Source of the DNA: Branchinecta lynchi | Lineage: Eukaryota > Arthropoda > Branchiopoda > Anostraca > Branchinectidae | Assembly (NCBI GenBank): GCA_023053575.1 | Contig: JAKZAP010000014.1 | Span: 13,914,938-13,978,937, forward strand | Direction: 5' to 3' | Length of the DNA stretch: 64,000 nucleotides | Shown here: in pieces, positions 54,430-64,000 of the stretch | Layout: every line of letters begins with the position of its first letter | How positions within the stretch are numbered: the first letter of the stretch is position 1 | Translations under genes and position numbers: made by a program | Notes under the pieces: generated by a model | Told to the model about the DNA's origin: nothing | Databases searched by the model: none | What the model saw: the letters and a program-made list of their open reading frames with translations, nothing else

Positions 54430-55242
54430 AGGTCTACGTTGCGTACTTTCATTATAAGTAGGCAGTGCGTGAGTAAGAGCAAGGGGCTGGATCATCTTTT
54501 CTTATTTCTTCTGGAGTTTCCAATTTCGTATTGACTCATGTTTTCGTGTCCTCTGTCGGTCTGTCAAGCAAGGTGAGTCGACAAGTTTAATCTAGTTCAC
54601 GTACTTCCATCACGGGTAGACAGAGCGTAAGTAAAGTTACAGAGCCGGGTTTTGGAAGTTGTACTGATTAAAGCGGACCACAAAAAATGGTCTTTCTACC
54701 ACACACACAATGATAACCATATCTACTGTCACTATGAATGTTCAAAACCGCAAAAAGCACCGTCAAAAAATAAGCAAATTAAAAAAAAAACAAATTTCCT
54801 AGGTTTAAAATATTTCGGTCTGGACTAAATCTCAGCCGATTATCCGGGACTGCCGTTATGGCACGTAGGGAGACAGCAACCCAAAGCTCAAATCTGGAAC
54901 AAATGTTGGCTGGCGATCAGTAAGAGAAGGTAAACAGAATGTTTGGATTAGATCTTTAATATTCGCGTTTACCGATCACAGACAAGGTTTATCGGGAAAT
55001 TCAGCCTCCGTTTCGTTCGTTTTTTGCGCCGCCTTTTCTTATTTTTTTCGAGGCTTTCAAGTTAAAATGTCGCAATCAAGTGACCAGGCCTGTACCATGC
55101 CGTTAATTGACTCTTTAAAACGATCAGGAACAAATAAGGAAAAATACTAGAATGAGACACGAACTACAAAATGATGAGGGAAGATCAGCCTACGAAAGAG
55201 ATTATGTTGAACACGATTACGATTTTAGGGGAATGGTACATT
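54430..55242. other. No recognised gene
   Basis: No gene or array recognised. Confidence 0.35.
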
Positions 55243-55335
55243 TTTTAGAAGTTTTATAACAGATAATACAAGGATGCGCAGTTTCAACAGACGACACTTG
55301 GGATGTTATATGTTATGGTTTTGGGAAATTTATGC
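55243..55335. repeat. M-family terminal fragment
   Basis: AGAAGTTTTATAACAGATAA, ACAAGGATGCGCAGTTTCAA and CAGACGACACTTGGGATGTT match the end region of the 48281-48664 element. Confidence 0.6.
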
Positions 55336-55899
55336 ATTAAACGTTATGCATAAGAAGCATTACAAGGAAGAGTCGAAAAACCTATGAAAGAGCATTTGGT
55401 GACTATTCCAAGATGACAAAAAAGAAAGTCAGCAAGTGTTTTTCCGGCGATGTTTCGGCTCTGCTTGTATGCATAAAATTTCAATGCGTAACGTTTGAAA
55501 ATCATAACAGCTACCATCTTAAAGCACAAATCTTATTACAAATGATCTTTTCACGACGAAACAGCTCGAAATGTCGTTTTTTGTTATACTATTACTTTCA
55601 AGGTGAGATTAGCGATTTTCTTGCTAGCGCTTGTCGACTCTATCCCGAGTTCCTGCTCTTTGACGCGGCGGCTGGATGCAAAATATTTGAAAACTGGACC
55701 CCCCGGGGTCAAAAGTAGGGAAATTAAACAGAAAAAAAGAAGTCCAAAACAGAACATATACCTGATGTTACACAATGTCTTCCAAAATGAAAAACAACAT
55801 TTTTAATCTTCTCATACCCTCATGTGTGAAAGAGTTATTGGCGGACCTCGACCTTTCGGTGAAGTTTGCATTGCATGACTTGCAAAACTTGGTTAGACC
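55336..55899. other. No recognised gene
   Basis: Overlapping frames at 55344-55806 have no recognisable motif. Confidence 0.3.
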
Positions 55900-58800
55900 G
55901 AACAAGAGCTACCAGCTCATATGGTACTTGTTAAGAGTAGGTGGTACAAGAAAGTAGAAGAGAACTTCACAAAAACGCCATCCAAAAATGCGGTTCGGAC
56001 CTAGAATTAGGATATCTAGTTTCACTAAAGTCTTTCCGGGACTCCCCTTCCAACTATGCCAACCGTGGCTGAATACGACTCGGAAACATAAATGTCGCAT
56101 CTCTGACTTGCCCTGGTCACGTCCATCAAGTTTGACTGGAATCGGAGCAAAGCCTATCTGCAAATATCCGAGTCCCGCTCCGGATCCTGTCCGGACGCTA
56201 AATAACAAATCAAGGTCGGATAGGCTCGGCAGTGTCCAATTTGCATCCTATTTTGTCTTTCCGTTTGGTTTTTGTGCATGTCAAATCTTTTTGCAACTCA
56301 ATGATGGTCGGATCGAGGAAAGACTATTTACTGTGGGAAATTTGCTGTGGGTTTGACCCATCCTGATTCGAGTGGCTTGACGTATCCTGATTGAGTACTT
56401 TGTTTGTTGGAGGCTTCGTGCTTTCAGCATATTTGTTTTTTTTTGGTTTTCTTAGTGTATATAAACGAGTTGTTATGTAGCAGCCCCAGTTGGCTGTATT
56501 TTGAAACAAATAAAAAAAAAATCAGTCTGTTCGGGTCCCTGATATGTCTTCCAAGTTTTATCGTCCTAGAACATCAGGAAGTTCAGAACTTGCGAAGCTA
56601 GAATTAAGCCCCCCCCCCCCCCCCCCGCCCCAACTCCCCCACACTGTCTGGATCTGGTCCGCTTATGTCAACGCTGTATCTAAGATTTGCGCCTGTTCTT
56701 CCCACCAAGTTTCATCCCGATCACTCCACTCTAAGCGTTTCCCAAGATTTCCGGTTCCCCCCTCCGGCTCCAGCCAAAGTCACCGGATCCGATCCAGATC
56801 TGAACTGGGTCGTCCGAGACACGGCGTCTTTCCAAATATCAAGTTTCATTAAGATCCGATCCCCCGTTGGAAAGTTATAAATACTTCAAGATTCCGGATT
56901 CCCCCTTCCTTGTCTGACATAGAACATCTGAGACGATAGCTCCTACCATTTGCCCAATCATCGGTTCAAAAACTGCCCGTGCCACTAGATTGCGGATTCC
57001 CAATCCCTCCACTCCTCCCACGATGGTCAGATCGATGAAACGACTATTCTCATGTCAGTCTATTCGGGTCCCTCACATGCCTACCAAGTTTCATCGTCCT
57101 AGCACATCACGAAGTACCAAACTAGCGCGCTTACTAGATAACCCCCCCCCCCCCCCAACTCCCCCAAAGTGTCCGAATCCCGTCCTATTATGTCAATGAC
57201 GAATCTAGAACTTGTTCCCACTAAGTTTCATCTCCATACCTCCACAAGCGTTTCAAAAGATTTCCGGTTCACCCCTCCAGCTCCTCCCATTGTCACCGGA
57301 TCCGGTCCAAATTAAAAATGAGACTTCTGAGGCACGAGGTCTTCCTAAATATCAAGTTTCATTTAAATCCGATCACCCGTACAATAGCTGCCCATGCCAC
57401 TAGACCCCATGATGGTCGGATCGAGGAAACGACTATTCTCAAGTCATCGTCCTAGCACATCAGGAAGTACCGAACTCGCGCGATCACTACCAGTTTGATT
57501 GTGCAAAACGGATACGTCAGCTGAATTTTATTGGAGCTATATTCCGGCCCTTCTTGGCAAGGGTCCTCTTCAGGCTCAAACCGCTCAAGTTGGAAAAAAC
57601 GAACTTGTGGGAAACACCGTTGGACACCGTTGTGTTTTTCCAATTTAAGCGGTTTGAGCCTGAAGAGGACCCTTGCCAAGAAGGGCCGAAACATAGCTCC
57701 AATAAAATTCAGCTGACGTATCCGTTTTGCACCATCAAATATGATTCGCAGTCGGATTTGGCTGAAGGAATATTGATCACTACAAATCCGGCCACCCCCA
57801 CCCTCTACTCCCACGTAGTTACAAATTCCGTAATATTATGTCAATGACGTATCAAGAACTTGTGCGTGTTCGCATCACCAAGTTTCATCCCGATCCGTCC
57901 ACTCTAAACGTTTCCAAAGATATCCGGTTCCCCCCTCCAACTCCCAATGTCACCGGATCCGGTCTGAGTTTAAAATGGGACATCTGAGGCACGAGGTCTT
58001 CCTAAATATCAAGTTTCAGTTAAATCCGATAGCTCGTTCAATAGCTGAGCTTGCCACTAGATTCCGGATTCCCAATCCTACACTCCCCCACGATGGTCGG
58101 ATCGGGGAAGCGACACTCTTAAGTCAATCTTTTCGGGTACCTGACAAGCCTGCCAAGTTTCATCGTCCTTGCGCATCAGGATGTACCGAACTCGTCGGAT
58201 CACTAGAAACTCGGATCCCCCCCACCCCCCTAACTCTCCCATAGTGACCGGATCCGTCCCGCTTATGTCATTCATGAATGTAGGATTTGTGTTTGTTCTT
58301 CCACAAAGTTTCATCCGAACCCTCCACTCGTTTCCCATGATTTCCGGTTCCCCCCTCTGACTCCCCCCAATATCACCGGATCCAGTCCGGATTTAAAATG
58401 GGGTGTCTGAGACACGAGGTCTTTCTATATATTAAGTTTCAATAAGATCCGATTACCCGTTCGCAAGTTAAAAATACCTCACTTTCCGGACCCCCCCCCC
58501 CCCCCCCAGATGGTCAGTTCGAAGAAACGACTATTCTCAAGTCAACCTCTTCGGGTCCCTTACACGCCTGCCAGGTTTCATCGTCCTGGTACATCAGGAA
58601 GTACCGAACTCGCGTCATCACTAGAAATCAGGATCCCCCCCCCCCCAACTCCCCCACAGTGAACTGATCCGGTCCGGTTATGTCAATCAGGTATCTAGTA
58701 AACGTCACCGGATCCGGTCTGGATTTAAAATGGGATCAAGTTTCATTAAGATCCGACCACCCAATCGTAAGTTAAAAATACTTAATTTTTCCTGACTCCC

Positions 58801-59022
58801 CCTCCCCCAGATGGTCAGATCAGGGAAGTGACTATTTCTAATTTAATGTGGTCCTGCCCCTGATATGCCTGCCAACTTTCATCGTCCTAGCTCATCTGGA
58901 AGTGCCCGAACTAGCAAAACCGGGACAGACAGACCAACCGACCGACCGAACGACAGACCGACGGACGGACAGAAATTGAGATCGCTATATGGGACTTGGC
59001 CGAAGGGCAAGTGCCATAAAAA
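55900..59022 (-). repeat. E-family element, copy 4, inverted
   Basis: Right end (inverted) AACAAGAGCTACCAGCTCAT then ATGGTACTTGT at 55901-55932. Left end with hairpin ACTTGGCCGAAGGGCAAGTG plus CCATAAAA near 59000-59022, preceded by a GACAGAC/GACCGAC block at 58925-58970. The core has CACCAAGTTTCATCCCGATC units with C-runs, diverged from copy 1. A foldback element is nested at 57490-57745. Confidence 0.8.
57490..57745. mobile_element. Foldback element with hammerhead-like core motifs, copy 1
   Basis: Two inverted arms: GTGCAAAACGGATACGTCAG, AATTTTATTGGAGCTATA, CCCTTCTTGGCAAGGGTCCT and CTTCAGGCTCAAACCGCT, mirrored at 57640-57735, around a short centre. The right arm reads CTGAAGA, a stem (GGACCCTT/AAGGGCC), then GAAA. 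Flanked by E-family sequence; a second copy is at 63003-63205. Confidence 0.85.
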
Positions 59023-59149
59023 ACGTTAAAAAGTAGTAAGTAGCAAACGAAACGATGGCGAAAAGCGGGATTTCAAAAGCTTACAATTCGATAACGGAGC
59101 TAGGGATAATACAAAAAGGAGAATAAGCAAGAGGGGTCCTTTAGCTGTT
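59023..59149. other. Unassigned spacer
   Basis: Nothing recognised. Confidence 0.3.
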
Positions 59150-59212
59150 ATCTGTTGAAACTGTGCATCCTTGCGTCGTCTGTTATGAAAATTCTGACAG
59201 TGTAGGTATACC
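59150..59212. repeat. M-family terminal fragment
   Basis: TGTGCATCCTTGCGTCGTCT then GTTATGAAAATTCTGACAGT, inverted relative to the copy at 55243. Confidence 0.6.
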
Positions 59213-59225
59213 AAGTTCCTCTTAC

Positions 59226-59377
59226 TTTAGAACATGCTTCATCTTTGAGATTGTCTGTAGCATATCGTCCTCTTTGGTCTGGTACGCCCTTGAACCGGAC
59301 TTGACGGCTTCCAACAGTTTCTCAACTTTGGAACTTAGTTCAATTTGGCCGTATAGCTTGTTCGCACTTTCCACTGC
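59226..59377 (-). CDS. Unidentified gene, exon 3 of three recognised
   Basis: Acceptor TTCGTCTTTACAG precedes 59377. The exon is open in phase 0 and reads AVESANKLYGQIELSSKVEK then LLEAVKSGSRAYQTKEDDML, a charged, probably helical or coiled-coil segment. It ends either at a donor AAA|GTAAGAG (59226, phase 2) or, if unspliced, at the TAA overlapping that donor. It continues the phase of the exon at 62247-62366 without a break. I could not name the family. No further downstream exon was recognised. Confidence 0.5.
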
Positions 59378-62246
59378 CTGTAAAGACGAACACGGTGTTA
59401 CCGGGAGAAACACATTCTGGAATTTGCTTCGAGCGTCTGAAAATATTCTTTAATAACTTTTCTCGAACAGATATGCAATGCATGTCTTCCTTTGTTCCAC
59501 AGGAGGTTATTTTATGACAATTACTTTTGTGGAGCATGTTGCGACATCGTTTCATCCTCTAGAGAGGATGATACGAAGCCGTAACAGCCTCCGCAGAAGT
59601 TCATCAAGCACTTTGCTCACATACTGAAAAATAGAAGCTGACTTTTCACAAAAAAATAATTAGGAAAAAAAATTTCAGTAAAAAAAATACAAAAAAAATC
59701 AAACAAAAAATAAAAGAAGAAACAGAATAAAACAACCAGTCTGTGCCCTAAGTCATAGCTTGTCATAGTCAGATTACCACTCAAACTACAGCTTGTCAAC
59801 TGAGACAACATCCTACTATCCCTTGCTTTCTAAAAGCTAGTTATTTAGAACTGAAAAAATTACAGAACATCTTACTCTCATAGCCAACCAGCCTTTGCCC
59901 TGGGTCGCACTTTCCACTGAAAATACAGCTTGTCAACTGAAACAACATCCTACTATCCCTTGCTTTCAAAAGGCTAGTTATTCAGCAATAATCACTGTCT
60001 TTGTTCTGGAATTATGTCAGAAGCCTTCACGTTTGGTTTGTTATTGTTTACTTCCACGAACCCTAGAGTCATTTTAGTAGAACTGTAGTAGGCTTAGTAA
60101 CCGCTAGATGGCATCTAAATCGCCAACAAAGTAAAACACTATATTCGCAGAAACTGAAGTGCTTGGGTCCCAATAGTAGTTATTTTATTAGGTCCACAGT
60201 AGGCTTGGATTGCTACTTTACTAAAATAAAAATTCCCTACCTCCATTAGCGAAAAAGTACAAGAAAAGAAGAATGAGACCTACCTATAAACATATTCTGT
60301 TCGAAAAAGTTATAATAGTTAACATACCTCCATCTCGGTTCATATCGGTATAACAACCTCGACGGGCATTTAAAAATATCAACCCCGCTGCACTCGGCTG
60401 ATATTTTTCATTTCTCGTTGTTATTTTCCGATATCAACCTCGATGTCTGAAGTTAACCTTTAAAGCAAAATGGACACTTCTAATGCTTTACTTTGTATTA
60501 AATGCTTCACAAATAAACATTTCCGACTTTCTATAGAAGGCGCTACGAAAATCGGCCGTTTTCTTGTTATCCCTTGTCTTAACCTCTCTGGCATTTCGCC
60601 GATCCAAATCTTAGGAGCTGGGATATCGTGGCACGCGCGAAATTCAAAAACTCCCAACAATGCTTGATAGAAAAAGATATATTTGAAAGTCAAGCCGCAG
60701 GTGCAGTTTACCTGATTGTTCTAGTGTTTCATCAGAAGTTCCATGGCTTAAAGTGGCTATTAAAAGTTTTTCTTTGTGGAATAGTGTTGTGAAGCTTGAT
60801 TAGCTTGCTTTGTAAAATGTACCAGAATATGCAATAAGCTTATAAAAAATAACATAGCTACAACAATCATTAAAAAACAAATAACCTATTCGACTCTGAA
60901 TTATACAAGCTGTTTTATGCATAAAATAAAGATCTACTAAGTATTATAAGAAACCTCACTTCTACCTTTGTCCAAGCTAGTAAATTGAGCATGTAGTGGC
61001 CCAAGAAATTACGCTTTGAAATATCACAGAGAGGAAACTGTTGAAAAAGCTGCTGATCTAGGGGGTAAGCATTGTTCCTAGGTTGTTACAGAGTGGGATT
61101 GGGGTAGTTTGATGTGCCCATTGAACTTTAATACCCGGGCCCCACTATAGTCACACCTAATAATAACGCCGGTAATAAGACCGTCTTACGGTCGAATTTG
61201 GGAAGAAATGACGCTGAAAACGTAAAATAGACGAGACGGAAAAATCCATTTCCGCCATTTTGAACGTAACTTTGGACCAATCACAGACGATAGTCACGGA
61301 CTTTAGCTAGTTGTGTTTACCTATGTGTGATGATGGTGGTAATATATATGAATTTCTTCGTTCCAGGTGTGACCAGGATGAAACATAAGAGTGGGTAATA
61401 ACCAAGTTAACGAACCAAATTATGTACAGACTGAATGCGGCCCGGGCATAATAAAGATCAAACTTTGACACGGACATTGACTGACACGGACGTGTATCAG
61501 CAACCTGAACCTGAAGCTGGGAGTTCACAGGAGGAGTAAACGTCAGGTGAAGAAACTTTTTTAGTATATTACTAGCCATTCAACATTCCTTTATTTTGCG
61601 AATTATGTGTAAACTTCAGCAAGAATTTTCTTGCACGATTCTCGAGCGAACGAACCAATGAATTTAATGCTCCGTAATGGAAATCAGGAGCAAAAGAGGT
61701 AGTAAAACTAGTAAACAATGAACCGAAAAAAAAAACAAAAAAATATAAAATACCATTACACTCCGATGAATTTTAAAGAGTAGGCTACTTGAGTATAACC
61801 TTAACGACCTGGTCCGAAGGCCGAAGTTCCTACATCTTTAGTCAGTAAGCAGCCATTTTATTTTGACTCGTTTCTTTCGGAAGTTCATCCACAACTCTCG
61901 TTGGTTCTAGCTATTTATTAATCAATAAACATTATCGATTATTTTTATTGTTTACTGTGAGTTTGTACTGGTGAGTACTACTGTTTTTCTTGTATTTTGA
62001 AGAAGGTAATTGTTTTTCATTTATGACTCTCGTGCTTTGCCCTCTGCCGGCAGTATTTGTTAATTTACGTGTGCACAATTAGTGAAAATAATAAACGAAC
62101 CTGAACCACAACTGTTTCGGATCAACTTTTTATGCTTATGGGGTCCCTGGTAGCTGCATGGTCTCTAAACCTCATAATGACGTAACGTCATCGGCCTGCC
62201 AAAAATTTGCCGGCAGATTCCGCACACTGACTGTAAAGTTTCTTAC
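59378..62246 (-). other. Probable intron of the unidentified gene
   Basis: 2.87 kb between the donor at 62246 and the acceptor at 59378. It holds a ~137-bp direct duplication (CAGCTTGTCAACTGA at 59789 and 59926, within 59738-59985), A-rich runs at 59650-59730 and nothing else recognised. Frames at 60460-60693 on both strands have no motif. Confidence 0.4.
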
Positions 62247-62366
62247 CTCTATAGAGCGCGCCAGGTCAGGGAAGTATTTCGGAACGACGCGGCTTTCCTC
62301 CATTTTTTCCATCTGGTAGACGTGAGATCGTAGCTCCGCGCGTTCTTTCTTTAAACTCATTATTTC
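62247..62366 (-). CDS. Unidentified gene, exon 2
   Basis: Exactly 120 bp (40 codons, phase 0 to phase 0), bounded by acceptor TATGTTACAG and donor GAG|GTAAGA. It reads EIMSLKKERAELRSHVYQME then KMEESRVVPKYFPDLARSIE, a Lys/Glu-rich amphipathic segment that could form a coiled coil, with VVPKYFPDLARSIE more specific. The family is not recognised. The clean splice signals and length divisible by three support a real exon. Confidence 0.55.
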
Positions 62367-62399
62367 CTGTAACATACGAAACCTAAAACTTCTTTCAAA

Positions 62400-62965
62400 A
62401 ATGAAAATACCCCAGTGTCACCTACTACGAGTTTATACTTCTTTCATCAGACCCACCCTGGAATACGCAGCACCCGTCTGGCATTTTTCATTATCGCAGG
62501 AACAAAGAGAAAACTAGAAAGAATACAGAAGCGGGCTCTTCTTATTATTCATAGTGGACCGAAGCTTCCCTACTCATACCTTTTAAAACACTTTAACCCA
62601 AAAACACTGCAGGAGCGCAGAAAGGAGCTAAGCACTGACTTCGGTTCAGCCATGGTATCTCATCCTCTCCACTCCCAAGTCCTCCCTCCCCCCTATCAAA
62701 ATGTTAGAAGTCGACCAGAACGAGTGGTAAGTTCTAAGGTTCCCAAGCTCTGTCCCGTACCTACAAAACACGCTAGATATGCAAAAAGTTTTGTTCCCGA
62801 GTTCGTGAAATATTTTAACGAAGTTTGAATTTTTAAGCGTACTGACATTTTACACATATATTGTATTTTTTCTGTCTGTTTGACAATAATCGCAAATTTG
62901 GTTTATAACCACGATAGTCGATTTTAAAAATAAACTTTCTATCTATCTATCTATCTATCTATCTA
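62400..62965 (+). pseudogene. CR1/L2-like non-LTR 3' end with (TCTA)n tail
   Basis: Frames read TSFIRPTLEYAAPVWHFSLS, a frameshift near 62.51 kb, then LERIQKRALLIIHSGPKLPY, HFNPKTLQERRKEL and KSFVPEFVKYFNEV. These match the C terminus of the element at 39.4-40.1 kb. The 3' UTR ends AAAATAAACTTTC followed by (TATC)n to about 62965. It begins about 35 bp from the acceptor of the neighbouring minus-strand exon, inside its intron. Confidence 0.88.
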
Positions 62966-63002
62966 ACATACACGAATATTAAATAATATTATATTTGGCG
63001 GT

Positions 63003-63205
63003 GCAAAACGGGTAAGTCAGCTACATTTTTATTATAGCTATATTTCGGCCCTTCTTGGCAAGGGTCCTCTTCAGGCTCAAGCCTGAGATCGAACATTTTC
63101 CAGCTTGAGCCTGAAGAGGATCCTTGCCAAGAAGGGCTGAAATATATCTCTAATACAATGTAGCTGACTTATCCGTTTTGCACCATCAAATATGATTCGC
63201 AGTCA
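63003..63205. mobile_element. Foldback element with hammerhead-like core motifs, copy 2
   Basis: Same structure as 57490-57745: GTGCAAAACGGGTAAGTCAG, TTTCGGCCCTTCTTGGCAAG and GGTCCTCTTCAGGCTCAAG, mirrored by CTTGAGCCTGAAGAGGATCC and TTGCCAAGAAGGGCTGAAAT, with GTTTTGCACC at the end. Both copies are followed by AAATATGATTCGCAGTC and CGGCTGAAGGA-type sequence. Confidence 0.85.
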
Positions 63206-63230
63206 GCTTCGGCTGAAGGACTATCTATAT

Positions 63231-63720
63231 TAAATAATATATGAACAGAAACTACTGGAAAAGTAAGCATCTGAAAAGGACACTACCGCAGGTTGAGAAC
63301 TCGTAAATTCCAACAAATGCCTCAGCTTCGACATATTATTAGTATTCGTAGATTTTCTCTCTACACCTTTTACTTTATACCATAGACCTTGCTGATCAAC
63401 AAATAAACATAATGCAGAAATAAGGCTGTTGCGTCTCTTAATTCACATATAAAGTTCATTTAGAGACAAATTGCTATATTATAGAATGTAACTAAATTAG
63501 AGCTCTTTTCGAATTCTGAGACCGAAAACGTGTTTATATTTATCTGAAGGCAGCAGTATCGAACTTTATTTAAAGTTAAGGCTTTTCAGCAGGCCTTGAA
63601 AATTCGATAAAACCGCGTTCCTCCGTTTATCCGTTATCCACAGATAATCGATTTCATTGAATGAACTTATTCTTTCGGATCTCTGCCACCTCTACGCAGC
63701 TGTCCCTCTATGCTTGAAAT
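63231..63720. other. Intronic stretch, nothing recognised
   Basis: No repeat or gene recognised. Confidence 0.35.
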
Positions 63721-63726
63721 ACTCAC

Positions 63727-63789
63727 CAAATGAAAAGAAAAGCCAATGCCGAAACATAAAGTGAAATTGGCTGATTTCTTGCAAGACAT
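63727..63789 (-). CDS. Unidentified gene, candidate first coding exon
   Basis: ATG at 63789 opens 21 codons (MSCKKSANFTLCFGIGFSFH plus Leu) up to a donor CATTTG|GTGAGTATT at 63726. Two lysines followed by a hydrophobic stretch look like a signal peptide or signal anchor. The exon ends in phase 0, as required by the next exon at 62366. The shortness of the exon and lack of homology keep confidence low; an alternative upstream first exon is possible. Confidence 0.35.
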
Positions 63790-64000
63790 ATCTTAATATC
63801 TTTCTTCAGCCGTGATTTTTCGCGCGAATTTTTAATCCTAGCTTCTTTTTTTTAATTCAAATTCTTCGCGACTGGATAAATTTTGGATTGTCATGCAAGC
63901 AGTGCACATCCTGAATCGTATTACTAGAGCCTCGGATGAAGACAAAAAAATACAAAATCCCTCAGATGGGTCAAAATATTTCAGTGTAATCAAGTATCAG

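Noticed and set aside
57640..57735. Functional hammerhead ribozyme call
   Set aside because: Core words are present but no convincing stem III or correctly placed cleavage triplet could be drawn, so it is kept only as a hypothesis in the findings.
60460..60693. Open frames on both strands as an exon
   Set aside because: No splice signals in phase with the neighbouring exons and no recognisable motif.

Overview
The window looks like a repeat-choked chromosome segment from an invertebrate metazoan. Genes have GT-AG introns. Mobile elements include a Ty3/gypsy-type LTR retrotransposon, several non-LTR retrotransposon fragments, short terminal-inverted-repeat (TIR) and foldback elements, and large arrays of minisatellite-like repeats. 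No bacterial, organellar, CRISPR, tRNA or rRNA feature was recognised. The phylum cannot be fixed from sequence alone.

Layout. 1-7.8 kb holds diverged repeats, a ~107-bp minisatellite and remnants of an old gypsy element; no host gene is recognised there. 7.8-25.4 kb holds two head-to-head copies of a repeat family named here BPE (BamHI-palindrome element), whose copies carry a GGGATCCC palindrome near both ends. The left copy is split by a young 15.15-kb Ty3/gypsy element on the minus strand (two 546-bp LTRs with 4 differences, TACT target duplication, gag, pol). That element is itself split by a 5'-truncated non-LTR retrotransposon. 25.5-27.7 kb is the first of four copies of a second family, named here E, built of ~280-bp dimeric tandem units.

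29.5-46.1 kb is the host-gene core. BCAS2/SPF27 (Prp19-complex splicing factor) is on the plus strand with coding exons at 29475-29570 and 44261-44815. They are separated by a 14.7-kb intron filled almost entirely by mobile elements and satellite-like arrays. It converges tail-to-tail with a WRAP53/TCAB1 (WD79) homologue on the minus strand (44920-46131), whose coding region is uninterrupted. The BCAS2 poly(A) signal is only 16 bp from the WRAP53 stop codon.

46.1-64 kb holds duplicated anonymous blocks, foldback and TIR elements, non-LTR 3' ends and a fourth E copy. It also holds three in-phase minus-strand exons (63789-63727, 62366-62247, 59377-59226) that probably belong to an unidentified gene with a hydrophobic N terminus and charged helical region.

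The most promising undescribed systems are the BPE and E families. Both have palindromic or hairpin ends and tandem-repeat cores, and both carry a GTCCGTC-rich block followed by GATGAAACTTGG. The gypsy element has a textbook TTTAAAC slippery heptamer at its gag stop.
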